Source: Hyphomicrobiales bacterium (lineage in GTDB: Bacteria > Pseudomonadota > Alphaproteobacteria > Rhizobiales > Beijerinckiaceae). From it: a stretch of 64,000 bases of DNA. The stretch is taken from NCBI GenBank assembly GCA_028290285.1, contig JAQGKD010000046.1, positions 1 to 64,000 of the forward strand, given 5' to 3'. The translations under genes and the position numbers were made by a program. Below, one piece after another: positions 42,968 through 51,400 of this stretch. Within the stretch, counting starts at the first letter, position 1; every line of letters begins with the position of its first letter. The notes below the pieces were generated by a model that did not search any database, was not told where the DNA came from, and saw nothing but the letters and a program-made list of their open reading frames with translations.

Positions 42968-44074
42968 TCAGCGATCCCCGCCGTTCGGCTTCCCGGTATC
43001 GTCCGGGCAGGCCTCATCCTGTGAGCGGCTCATCGCGGCACGCAGGCTGTTCCAGCGGCGAATGCTCTCGTTAGCGCCAAGCAGCGCCAGCGCCAGCACG
43101 AAGGGCACGACGTAATACAGCACCCTGAACAGCAACAGGGAAGCGAGCAAGGCCTCCGGCGAGGGCGACGGAACGGTCTTCAGCATGGTCGCCTCGAAAG
43201 CACCTATGCCGCCGGGCATGTGGCTCGCGATGCCGAGCAGGCAGGCGAACACATAGGCCGCAGAAAAGCTGATGAAATCCAGACCGTGATGGGCTGGCAG
43301 GATGACGTAGAGCGCGGCCGCCGCGCAGCAGAGATCGACCACCCCCAGCATCAGCTGGCCGAGCGTCAGCGTCAGCCCGGGCAGTTCCAGGCGCAATCCC
43401 TGAACGCTGACACGCCGGTGGCCGCGCGACACCCAGGCCAGATAGAACATGATGGCGATGAGCACGCCGAGGCCGATGAGCAGATTCACCCAGCCCTTCA
43501 GCTGGTTCACGTCCGCCACCTCGTCCGGCTGGATCGTGAGCGCGATACCGATGACGAGCGCCATGCCGAGCCAGAAGGTGACGCCCGCGATTACCGTGAG
43601 GCTCGCGACCTTGGCCGCTGACACGCCCGCGCGCGAATAAATCCAGTAACGCACCGTGCCTGCCGTGATCAGCGGAAAGCCCAGCGTGAAAGAAATGGCG
43701 TAGCTGGTGAAGGAGGCCAGCGCCGTCGTGCGATAGGGCACGCTGATCTTCAATTGCCGCAGCGACAGCGCGTCGTAACCCGTGAGCACAATGTAGGAGA
43801 AGGCCGTGAACAGACTCGCAAGCGCGATCTGCTCGGCGCTGGTTGCAGCGATGGCGGAGCGCAGTTCGCCCCAGTTCACGCTTGTCAGCGTACGCGTCAG
43901 GACGAAGAGCGACAATGCGAGGATGGCGAGGCTCAGACCCGTGCCGATGCGGCGCCACATGCGCCAGCGTTTAGCAGAGTGGCCGGCCTGCGTCTCAGGA
44001 ACAGGCAGACGGGAGACCTCGGCGTCGCCGGCCTGGGTTGCCGTCTCAAGATCCTCACGCAGAGTTCGGGTCAT
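42968..44074 (-). CDS. Lysylphosphatidylglycerol synthase TM-region (UPF0104-like) protein
   Basis: 368-aa integral membrane protein with about eight helices. It matches the flippase-like TM region of MprF-type proteins: 'YDALSLRQLKISVPYRTTALASFTSYAISFTLG' region and 'GIASHMPGGIGAFEATML'. The soluble aminoacyl-transferase domain of full-length MprF is absent. Likely moves or modifies a lipid in the inner membrane. Convergent with ppk2 with 6 bases between stops. Confidence 0.85.
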   Translation of the reverse strand: MTRTLREDLETATQAGDAEVSRLPVPETQAGHSAKRWRMWRRIGTGLSLAILALSLFVLTRTLTSVNWGELRSAIAATSAEQIALASLFTAFSYIVLTGYDALSLRQLKISVPYRTTALASFTSYAISFTLGFPLITAGTVRYWIYSRAGVSAAKVASLTVIAGVTFWLGMALVIGIALTIQPDEVADVNQLKGWVNLLIGLGVLIAIMFYLAWVSRGHRRVSVQGLRLELPGLTLTLGQLMLGVVDLCCAAAALYVILPAHHGLDFISFSAAYVFACLLGIASHMPGGIGAFEATMLKTVPSPSPEALLASLLLFRVLYYVVPFVLALALLGANESIRRWNSLRAAMSRSQDEACPDDTGKPNGGDR

Positions 44075-44242
44075 TGGCCCTCGATTGTATAGCTTGCAAT
44101 CCGGCTGACTGACGAATTGCTGGCCGGGTTATGGGGGCCGACGGGCCCGAGAGCAAGCCCTCGCCCCGCCTGAAATCGATTGCGGAGATGGCTTTGCATG
44201 CCATTAGCCGCAGCTTTCAGCCGGGCGAGCGGCGAACTCATG

Positions 44243-46531
44243 TCATTTGGGCGGCAGCTGAGTCTGGCCAGCGCGGATTTGCGCCCAGAGGCCTGCCAGC
44301 GGTTCGAACACGAAACGCACCTCATGGCGGCCGGGAGACACACGCACGGCGCGGAAGAGGACATTGGCCTGAACGAGCGGAGCCGAGACATTATCGACCT
44401 CGACGCGCCACCATGGATGCCAGACATCGTTCAGCACAACCCAGCCGCCATCGGGTGAATCAGCGGCGATGCGGACCTGTGTGTTCTCATAGAAGCTCAG
44501 CCTTGCCGTGCCGGGCCGGCGCACCGCATCGTCCTGCGCGGCGCCTTCGATCAATACGGTATCGCGCGGATCGACGTCGGGCCACGCGCCGGTCTTCAGG
44601 AGCTGCTCGAAGTCGGCATCCTGGGCGCGTGTCGCGAAAAGCACGCGGGGCAAAGCGCGCGGGTTTTCATAGACGAAGGCATCGGCCGTTCGGGCGACGG
44701 GAAGGAGATCCCCGGGCTTGAGGCTCTTGTCCAGCTCCTCTACCGGAACCCCGGTCGCGATAAAACGCAGGCCGAGCAGATCGGCGAGGCGCGAGCGGTA
44801 CGACGGAAACAGCGCCGAGAAATGCCGCTGGTCAGGCACGGCGACGTGGTCCTGCGCGCCGGTCGCCGCGACAAACCAGGCGAGCCGCACGGGATTGTAG
44901 CCGAGATCGTGGTCGAAGCCGTGGATCATGCCGAGGTTAGGCCAGTCAAAACCGACGGCAGCCAGCTCCACCCTGTCGCGCCGGTCGGGGCCTGCGGTCT
45001 CCGCGAGCTTCCTGCGCAGCAAGGCTATCGTGTCGTTCTGCGTGTCGCGCCGTAGCACGTCGTAATGGGCGGGCGGCAGCGCCGTGGATTCGTTGGGCCC
45101 GTTGTTGATCGCGAGATCCGCGCTCATGCAGACCCCGACCACCACGAGCGCAACAGCGCCGTGACGTGGAGCCAGACGCCGCAGCAGCAGGAGTACGAGG
45201 GCAGAAACTGCGAGGCAGACGGCCGCTGTCGTCAAAGGCAAGGCAGCTTGTGCGATGCGACCCTTCCAGACCGCGACACCGACCGCCAGCGCGAAGGGGA
45301 TCGCAACGACAAGCCCCTGCGCTACCCTGCTTCGCGGGCGCTTCTCGCTCGTCAGCATGCAATGCACCGCATAGCCCGCCAGGATCGCAGCGAGAGCGCA
45401 GAGCGGGAAGGTCGCATCCGCCGGGCGGCGAAACAGATCCGAGCCCGGGAGCCTGAAAGCGAGGTGGAAGAACGGCGTGAAGTCGCCGAGCGCATAGAGC
45501 AGCATGGCCACGAAGGCCACGATGAGAAAACGCACCTCCCGACGGAAAAAGGCACCGCCCATCAGGCCGATCGTGAGGAAGGCGACGACCGGCAAAGCAC
45601 CGAAATAGACGTCGCCCATGTTGCGCGCGAGAACATAGTCGTTGGCGCCCCAGACGAGCGTGCTCGGCGGTCCCCAGAAATCGGGGTTGGGACCGTCGGT
45701 GCCGTAGAGATTGGCGACGATGGCCGTGAGCAGCGCAGCCGGATGCAGCGAGCCGCGCGCCGCGCCTGCGAAATCGATCAGGACACGCGTCGATTGCTGC
45801 GCCAGCGCGACGGTCAGGGCGATGGGAAGCGCGATGACTGCGAAGCCCGTTCCGAGGCCGAGAACAAGGGCGGAAATCGAGCGCCGCAAACGGTCCAGCC
45901 GCCCCTCCCCCGCAAGCATGTGCCAGACGACGCAGCCTATGAGGATGAGCGTGCAGAGCCAGGCGATCTGGTCGCGGCCGATCACCATGAGACCGCCGAA
46001 GAACCCTGCCCCGAGCCCTGCTTTCAGCGATCCGCGTTCGAGCGCGCGCGACAGCAGCCAAAAGGTGATGGCGAAAAAGGCGAGGCTCAGGACCTCGCCG
46101 ATATGCTGGATGCGCCAGGCCGCCGATCCCCCGAAGGAAAAGGCCAGGGCTGCGACCAGCGCGCCGGCTGGATGCCAGTTGCGGTCGCGGAAAAAAGCGA
46201 TCAGAGCGAGGCCGCCGAGCATGAGCGTGACGAACACCACGGCGTCCGCTGCGATGAAGCCCGGCGTGGAGTCCAGCACTGCGAGCAGCAGATAGGGCAG
46301 CGTGAAGATCAGCGACTGCGGATCCGCGATCTGCGGCGATCCGGCGAAGACATGCGGGTTCCAGAACGGCAGTTCCGCGCCATGCAGCGCATCGGCCAGA
46401 AACACGAGCTGAGGATAGAAATGCGCCTTCGCGTCCCATGGGATTGTGACGCGACCCAGCAGCCACGGCGATGTCAGCAGTGCCGCGCAGATAAGGAAGA
46501 TGATTGCCGCTGCGCCATAGAGGCGAGGCAT
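44243..46531 (-). CDS. YfhO-like polytopic membrane protein
   Basis: 762-aa protein with about 12-14 TM helices in the first 500 residues and a C-terminal soluble beta-rich part ('RLSFYENTQVRIAADSPDGGW', 'WHPWWRVEVDNV'). This is the layout of the YfhO family of GT-C-like glycosyltransferases: an early acidic loop 'WDAKAHFYPQ' and 'PFWNPHVFAGSPQIADPQS'. Probably transfers a sugar from a polyprenyl donor outside the inner membrane. Start uncertain: ATG 46531 avoids overlap with ribA, while ATG 46579 would overlap by 20 bases. Confidence 0.8.
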   Translation of the reverse strand: MPRLYGAAAIIFLICAALLTSPWLLGRVTIPWDAKAHFYPQLVFLADALHGAELPFWNPHVFAGSPQIADPQSLIFTLPYLLLAVLDSTPGFIAADAVVFVTLMLGGLALIAFFRDRNWHPAGALVAALAFSFGGSAAWRIQHIGEVLSLAFFAITFWLLSRALERGSLKAGLGAGFFGGLMVIGRDQIAWLCTLILIGCVVWHMLAGEGRLDRLRRSISALVLGLGTGFAVIALPIALTVALAQQSTRVLIDFAGAARGSLHPAALLTAIVANLYGTDGPNPDFWGPPSTLVWGANDYVLARNMGDVYFGALPVVAFLTIGLMGGAFFRREVRFLIVAFVAMLLYALGDFTPFFHLAFRLPGSDLFRRPADATFPLCALAAILAGYAVHCMLTSEKRPRSRVAQGLVVAIPFALAVGVAVWKGRIAQAALPLTTAAVCLAVSALVLLLLRRLAPRHGAVALVVVGVCMSADLAINNGPNESTALPPAHYDVLRRDTQNDTIALLRRKLAETAGPDRRDRVELAAVGFDWPNLGMIHGFDHDLGYNPVRLAWFVAATGAQDHVAVPDQRHFSALFPSYRSRLADLLGLRFIATGVPVEELDKSLKPGDLLPVARTADAFVYENPRALPRVLFATRAQDADFEQLLKTGAWPDVDPRDTVLIEGAAQDDAVRRPGTARLSFYENTQVRIAADSPDGGWVVLNDVWHPWWRVEVDNVSAPLVQANVLFRAVRVSPGRHEVRFVFEPLAGLWAQIRAGQTQLPPK

Positions 46532-46559
46532 GGCGGGAGTCCGGCCTGCTTCGGCCGGA

Positions 46560-47693
46560 TCAATCCTTGGCGCCGCCATGAGCGGGCGGCGGCGTATCGG
46601 CCGCGACATCGAGGAAATGGCCTGCGCGGTCGCGCTTGGTGGCGAGATAGCGCACGTTCTGATCGGTCAGGCGGCCCTGAATGCGCTGGTCGGAGGCCAC
46701 GACGAGCCCGGCGAATTCGAGCGCGGCGATCTTCACGGGGTTGTTGGTCATGACGCGAACCGAGGTCACGCCGAGTTGCTTCAGCATGACAGCGGCAAAT
46801 TCGAAGCTGCGATGGTCGTGCTCGAAGCCAAGCACCTCGTCCGCATCAAAGGTGTCGAAGCCCTGCGCCTGAAGCTTGTAGGCGCGGATCTTGTTGGAGA
46901 TGCCGTTGCCGCGCCCTTCCTGATCCAGATAGAGCAGGATACCGCCATTGTTCTCGGCCATGAAGCGCGTCGTGTGACGCAACTGATCGCCGCAATCGCA
47001 CTTGAGGCTGCCGAAGAGGTCGCCCGTCAGGCAGGCGGAATGCAGGCGCACGGTGACCGGCTGCGACAGATCGGGATGGCCGACGATGACGGCCACCTGG
47101 TCGCGCATGCCTTCGCCGCCACGGAAGATCACGAATTCGCTGTCAGGCGCGGATTCCAGCGGGACGGGAGCGCGAGCAACGATGCTCAACTCGTCGACTT
47201 CGCCCATGCGGAACTGCTCTATGGCTGCGCTGGGCACCTTGAGGAGATCGGCGATGGCCTCGTCATCGGGCTGGACGACAACCGTAATGACCGCGGGAAG
47301 GACAAGCGCGATGCGGGCGAGCTCGAGCGCCGCCGCATCGAGGGGTGAGAGAGCAGCGACGGGCGCGTCGATTCGCGCGTCCACGTCTACCGAAAGCGCG
47401 GCGATGCGGCGAAGATCGATCTGCGGCAGGGCAATCGCCCCGGCATCTGTCCGCTCCATGCCGAGATGGCGCAGGCGCGGCGCTGGCACGACAAGGCGTG
47501 CTCGCCCTGCCGCGAGTCCTTCAAGACGCGCCGACATGGCCGGATCGACAGCCTCGACGCTGAGCGCGAGAATGGATCCGCCCGGTGCGGTTATGACCGC
47601 GGGCCGACCCGCCCGAAACTCGGCAACGGCGCGCTCGACCTGGATCTGGCCGAACGTCTCTCCTGCGATTAGACTGCGCTGTTGATCAGCCAC
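46560..47693 (-). CDS. ribA: GTP cyclohydrolase II with degenerate N-terminal RibB-like domain
   Basis: 377-aa protein. The C-terminal RibA domain is intact: zinc motif 'ACLTGDLFGSLKCDCGDQL', 'YLDQEGRGNGISNKIRAY' and 'RVMTNNPVKI'. The N-terminal 180 residues align in position with dihydroxybutanone-phosphate synthase but lack its acidic catalytic loops, so it likely retains only RibA activity. GTG 47693 with GAGG 5 bases upstream is preferred over 47756. Opens the imidazole ring of GTP at the head of flavin synthesis, or feeds a pterin-like route with its neighbours. Confidence 0.88.
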   Translation of the reverse strand: MADQQRSLIAGETFGQIQVERAVAEFRAGRPAVITAPGGSILALSVEAVDPAMSARLEGLAAGRARLVVPAPRLRHLGMERTDAGAIALPQIDLRRIAALSVDVDARIDAPVAALSPLDAAALELARIALVLPAVITVVVQPDDEAIADLLKVPSAAIEQFRMGEVDELSIVARAPVPLESAPDSEFVIFRGGEGMRDQVAVIVGHPDLSQPVTVRLHSACLTGDLFGSLKCDCGDQLRHTTRFMAENNGGILLYLDQEGRGNGISNKIRAYKLQAQGFDTFDADEVLGFEHDHRSFEFAAVMLKQLGVTSVRVMTNNPVKIAALEFAGLVVASDQRIQGRLTDQNVRYLATKRDRAGHFLDVAADTPPPAHGGAKD

Positions 47694-47789
47694 ACAAACC
47701 TCGAATTCGAAAAGACCGCATTGGCCGGTCGTCCCGAGCCCCCCGGCCACGCTCATAACCTATATATTATGAAGAAACTAGGAGACCCT

Positions 47790-48545
47790 ATGCCAGCCAG
47801 CTACGAGCGGCGCGCGATGTCGGATCCGTTACCCGGGGAACGGCCCGGCGGGGACGACGATCCGTTCGCTCCGTTCCGGAAGGCCGACCTGTCGCGCCCC
47901 TTCGTGGTGGCGCAACTCGGGCAATCGCTCGACGGGCGGATTGCGACCGTTTCAGGCGAGAGTAAATACATTAACGGCGCACCAGCCCTGGACCATCTGC
48001 ATCGAATGCGGGCGGAGGTCGATGCCGTCATCGTGGGCGCCAGCACGGTCGTCGCCGACGATCCGCAACTGACGGTTCGCCGGGTGACCGGCACGAGCCC
48101 GGCCCGCGTCGTCATCGATCCGCGGGGGCGTCTCTGCGGCCCGGCGAAATGGCTGGCGCGCGATGGAACGCGCTGTCTCGTCGTCAGCACCTGCGAAGGC
48201 GAGGAGGTCGAGGGAATCGAACGCATCCGGCTCCAAGCGCAAGACGGAGTGATCCCGCCGCGCGCCATCGTCTCAGCCCTGTTCGAACGCGGCCTGCGAC
48301 GCCTCCTGATCGAGGGCGGCGCGCGCACGATTTCGGCTTTCATCGATGCCGATTGCATCGACAGGCTGCATCTTCTCGTCGCGCCGCTCATCATCGGCTC
48401 AGGACGCGCGGGCCTCGATCTCGCGCCCGTCGCGGAACTCGACCGCGCACGACGTCCGACAACGAAGGTCTACGCGCTGGGCGGTGGCGAGGTCTTGTTC
48501 GACTGCGACCTGCGTAGCGCCCAGCCGGGAGCCGAACCGACATGA
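47790..48545 (+). CDS. RibD C-terminal (dihydrofolate-reductase-like) reductase
   Basis: 251-aa NADPH reductase of the RibD C-terminal domain family. 'VVAQLGQSLDGRIATVSGESKYING', 'MRAEVDAVIVGASTVVADDPQL' and 'RRLLIEGGARTISAFIDADCID' are characteristic. No deaminase domain, so it is a stand-alone reductase for a pyrimidine or pterin-like substrate. ATG 47790 has AGGAG 5 bases upstream. Divergent from ribA and overlaps the cytochrome b561 gene by 4 bases. Confidence 0.9.
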   Translation: MPASYERRAMSDPLPGERPGGDDDPFAPFRKADLSRPFVVAQLGQSLDGRIATVSGESKYINGAPALDHLHRMRAEVDAVIVGASTVVADDPQLTVRRVTGTSPARVVIDPRGRLCGPAKWLARDGTRCLVVSTCEGEEVEGIERIRLQAQDGVIPPRAIVSALFERGLRRLLIEGGARTISAFIDADCIDRLHLLVAPLIIGSGRAGLDLAPVAELDRARRPTTKVYALGGGEVLFDCDLRSAQPGAEPT

Positions 48546-49078
48546 GAATGCAGTATTCCGAAGCCTCGAAATGGCTGCACTGGATCACCGCGGCCTGCAT
48601 CTTCTTCCAACTGCCATCGGGCGTCGCGCTCGACCATCTTCCAGAAGGTGTCGTTCAGAACACGTTCTATGACCTGCACCGCTCGTTCGGCTTCGTCGTT
48701 CTGTGCCTAGCGGCGTTGCGCGTGCTCGCGCGGCTGTATTACGGCGCACCCGCGGCATATGCGGGGCTCACGCCGTTTGAACGCGCTGCATCCGTGAGTG
48801 CGCATCAGGCGCTCTACGTTCTCTTGTTCGCAACACCCCTGCTGGGATGGGCGGCGACGTCCGCCTATCCGGTCACGATCTCGGTCTTCTGGCTGTTCGA
48901 CCTCCCGCCGCTGGCGACGCCTGACGAGAGCCTGTCGAAGAGCCTGTTCAAGGCTCACAAGCTTGCAGCCTTCGCCATGGCCGGGGTTCTCGTCGCGCAT
49001 ATCGGCGGTGCACTCATGCATCGCCTGATCAAGCGCGACGGCGTCATGGCGCGCATGTTGCCGGGTCGCCCGGGCTGA
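48542..49078 (+). CDS. Cytochrome b561-family protein
   Basis: 178-aa four-helix di-heme membrane protein. Candidate heme ligands: His13 in 'KWLHWITAACIFF', 'DLHRSFGFVVLC', 'AHKLAAFAMAGVLVAHIGGALMHRLI'. It would pass electrons between quinol and a periplasmic partner. The 4-base overlap with the reductase gene implies joint expression. Convergent with the methyltransferase, whose stop lies at the next base. Confidence 0.9.
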   Translation: MRMQYSEASKWLHWITAACIFFQLPSGVALDHLPEGVVQNTFYDLHRSFGFVVLCLAALRVLARLYYGAPAAYAGLTPFERAASVSAHQALYVLLFATPLLGWAATSAYPVTISVFWLFDLPPLATPDESLSKSLFKAHKLAAFAMAGVLVAHIGGALMHRLIKRDGVMARMLPGRPG

Positions 49079-49918
49079 TCAGGCCGGCGTCGCGAACAGA
49101 TCGACGTGGCCGATGATGCAAGAAGCGCCTGCCAGCCGCGCCTCTCGCCAGGATTTCAGATCGAGAGCCGGGACGAGCCCCGTCTCGCCGACGGCGTCCG
49201 CCGCCCCGTTCACAAGTTCGTGGATCAACGCCGCCTGTGCGGGGCCGAGCTTCCAGGGGCTTTGCGCCGTTTCGACACGGTAACCCTGCGCTTCGAGCAC
49301 ACGCGCCAGATGAGCGGCCGCGAAAGGACCCGCCGACGGGCCGAAGCCCTTGTCGCCGGACTGGTGCGCGTGAAAGGCCGCGAGCACCTTCGCATCGGCT
49401 GGATGAGGCGGCTGCCACATCTCGGTTCCGTCATAGGTGAGCGTCGCGTAGAGCGGCACATGGCGGCGCTCGATGGCGCCACAGAATTGCGCGATCCAGT
49501 CCGTCGAGACCAGATCGAAGAAGGCCGTGGCTGTCACGAGATCGGCGCCGCCGTCGAGCACAGCATCGAGGCCGCTTGCGAGATCGGCCTGTTCGAAACG
49601 GACCGTGATCTCACGCCCCTCTTTGTGGAGATGCACGTCGTCTCCGCTGCTTTCGGCTTGATCGGCCCAGGCGACGAGTGCGCCCCGCGCCGCGTGGAGG
49701 AGCGCGTGGTCCCAGTCCACCAGCCGCCATGTCTGGCGGGCGGGAAGATTTCCCGCCAGCGCCCGCAGGTTTGCGCCGGAACCGCAGCCGAGATCGAGGA
49801 TCGTCACGTGATCACGTCCGGAGAAGTGGGAAAACACCTGCCCGGCAAGTTCTCCGGCGCGAGCGGCTTTGTCAGCGGGCTCGCGCAGGGCCAGCCAGTC
49901 GGGCGAAAATCCGCTCAT
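49079..49918 (-). CDS. Class I SAM-dependent methyltransferase
   Basis: 279-aa protein. SAM-binding motif I 'VTILDLGCGSGANLRALAG', acidic loop 'WRLVDWDHALLHAARG' and motif 'DLVTATAFFDLVS'. ATG 49918 has AAGGAAAG upstream and overlaps the glycosyltransferase stop by 4 bases. Last gene of the MDR-PTPS-glycosyltransferase-methyltransferase operon. Substrate unknown; context suggests the product of the neighbouring enzymes. Confidence 0.88.
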   Translation of the reverse strand: MSGFSPDWLALREPADKAARAGELAGQVFSHFSGRDHVTILDLGCGSGANLRALAGNLPARQTWRLVDWDHALLHAARGALVAWADQAESSGDDVHLHKEGREITVRFEQADLASGLDAVLDGGADLVTATAFFDLVSTDWIAQFCGAIERRHVPLYATLTYDGTEMWQPPHPADAKVLAAFHAHQSGDKGFGPSAGPFAAAHLARVLEAQGYRVETAQSPWKLGPAQAALIHELVNGAADAVGETGLVPALDLKSWREARLAGASCIIGHVDLFATPA

Positions 49919-50976
49919 GCGCTCTTTCCTTCTGCAACGCGCGCCAGCACATCGGCGACGATGCGGGCTGTGTCTTCCCATGTGGGCAATGCATGTCCGG
50001 CTTTGAAGGATGCTTCGGCAAGACGCGCGCGCCGCGGAGCATCCCGGAGCATTTGCCGCAGGGCCGCGCCAAGCGCCGCTGAATTTCCTGGTGCTACCTT
50101 CAGCGCGGCGGCATCGGGAACCGTGTCGCCCGCGGCTCCGCCCGTCGTCACGACGATCGGCAGGCCTCGCGCCATGGCCTCGGCCAGCACCATCCCATAT
50201 CCTTCGTAATGCGACGACATCACGAAGAGATCGGCGCCCGCATAGAGTGCGTCGAGCGCGCCTCCGTCGATCTCGCCAGTCAGCGTGATGCGGCCTTCGA
50301 GATCGTGCGCGGCGACAAGCTTTCGCAGCGAGGCCACATGGGCGGGGGCCCGATCGAGCGAGCCCGCTATGGCGAGCGTCCATGTCTCATGGCGCAGGGG
50401 AGCAAGGGCTTCGACGAGCACGTCATAGCCCTTGCGGGGCACGACTGACCCCACGGCAAGCATGGCCAGCGAGATCGAGCCGCTGCCATGTGCCTGACGT
50501 GCTGGCTGCGTACCCGGCAAAGCGATGGTGATGCGGTGCTCGGGCACGCCGTAGTCTGCGACGAGGGCTGCCTTCGTCGTCGGGCTGGGCACGATCACGT
50601 GCACAGCCTTTGACAGGGCCGCTTTCTCGCAGGCATGGAGAAAAGCGCGGCGCGCATCGTCGAGGCCCGTTTCCAGCGCCAATGGATGATGGATCAGCGC
50701 GACGACAGGCTGCGCGATCCCCTCCACCAGCGACGCCGGACACGCCCCGAAGGCGAGCCCGTCTATGAAGAGCACGGCATCGTGCGAGGCCGCGGCGAAG
50801 AGATGTTGAGTGAGCGCGAGCTCCTGCGCGTTCGGCGCCGGAAATCCGCCGGGCAAAGCGAGATGTTCGATCTCGATGCCAAGCCCCGGCAGGCGCCCTA
50901 GAACCTCGCGGTCGTAGTGATAACCGCCTGTCAGGCTGGCGAGATCACCGGGAATTGCGAAGATCGCGCGCGGCAT
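49915..50976 (-). CDS. Glycosyltransferase family 4
   Basis: 353-aa GT-B glycosyltransferase. 'VHVIVPSPTTKAALVADYGVPEHRITIALPG' lies in the acceptor-side region. The donor-side part has 'SLAMLAVGSVVPRKGYDVLVEAL' and 'DLFVMSSHYEGYGMVLAEAMARGLPIV', with the E-x7-E motif of GT4 retaining enzymes. No membrane segment. Starts 5 bases after the PTPS-like stop. It may glycosylate a pterin- or flavin-like intermediate or an unrelated acceptor. Confidence 0.9.
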   Translation of the reverse strand: MPRAIFAIPGDLASLTGGYHYDREVLGRLPGLGIEIEHLALPGGFPAPNAQELALTQHLFAAASHDAVLFIDGLAFGACPASLVEGIAQPVVALIHHPLALETGLDDARRAFLHACEKAALSKAVHVIVPSPTTKAALVADYGVPEHRITIALPGTQPARQAHGSGSISLAMLAVGSVVPRKGYDVLVEALAPLRHETWTLAIAGSLDRAPAHVASLRKLVAAHDLEGRITLTGEIDGGALDALYAGADLFVMSSHYEGYGMVLAEAMARGLPIVVTTGGAAGDTVPDAAALKVAPGNSAALGAALRQMLRDAPRRARLAEASFKAGHALPTWEDTARIVADVLARVAEGKSA

Positions 50977-50981
50977 CGGCC

Positions 50982-51383
50982 TCAGGCCACCGGGCCTTCG
51001 AACCAGGCGCGGGCCACATGCGACTCGTGCAGGGTGACGCGGATCTTCGCGATGCCTTCGCCGCCGGGGCCGAGATCGCCTTTTCGGGCCGCATCCGACA
51101 TGGCGTCGAAGATGTGCTTCGACAGGAATTCCGTCGTCGTCTGGCGTCCGGCGAATTGCGGGAGAGCGTCGAGGTTCTGATAATTGAGCGGGCTGAGCAC
51201 GGCCTTCAGTGCTTCGCTGGCGCGGCCGATATCGACCACCACTTCATTGCTGGTTAGCTCTTCTCGAAAGAACGCCACGTCCACGACAAAGGTCGCGCCG
51301 TGCATGTTCTGCGCGGGGCCGAAGAACTCGCCCTTGAAACTATGGGCGATCATGATGTGCTCGCGCACCTCGAGAGCATACAT
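50982..51383 (-). CDS. 6-carboxy/pyruvoyl-tetrahydropterin synthase-like protein, divergent
   Basis: 133-aa T-fold protein of the PTPS/QueD family by length and pattern: 'IMIAHSFKG', 'MHGATFVVDVAFF', 'VVVDIGRASEALKAVL', 'TTEFLSKHIFDAM', 'KIRVTLHESHVARAWFEG'. The usual catalytic Cys before the second zinc motif is missing, and the zinc motif HGH reads HGA here. Metal binding or chemistry may therefore differ. Encoded 17 bases after the dehydrogenase gene and 5 bases before the glycosyltransferase. Confidence 0.83.
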   Translation of the reverse strand: MYALEVREHIMIAHSFKGEFFGPAQNMHGATFVVDVAFFREELTSNEVVVDIGRASEALKAVLSPLNYQNLDALPQFAGRQTTTEFLSKHIFDAMSDAARKGDLGPGGEGIAKIRVTLHESHVARAWFEGPVA

Positions 51384-51400
51384 GTGGATCTCCTTGGCGA

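Noticed and set aside
44075-44242. tRNA or other structured RNA between the LPG-synthase-like and YfhO-like genes
   Set aside because: No cloverleaf or terminal CCA-type arrangement could be drawn; appears to be a plain intergenic region.
45065-46753. 562-codon + strand frame opposite the YfhO-like gene
   Set aside because: Low-complexity Arg/Glu/Gln translation and no domain; the minus strand encodes a coherent multi-helix membrane protein.
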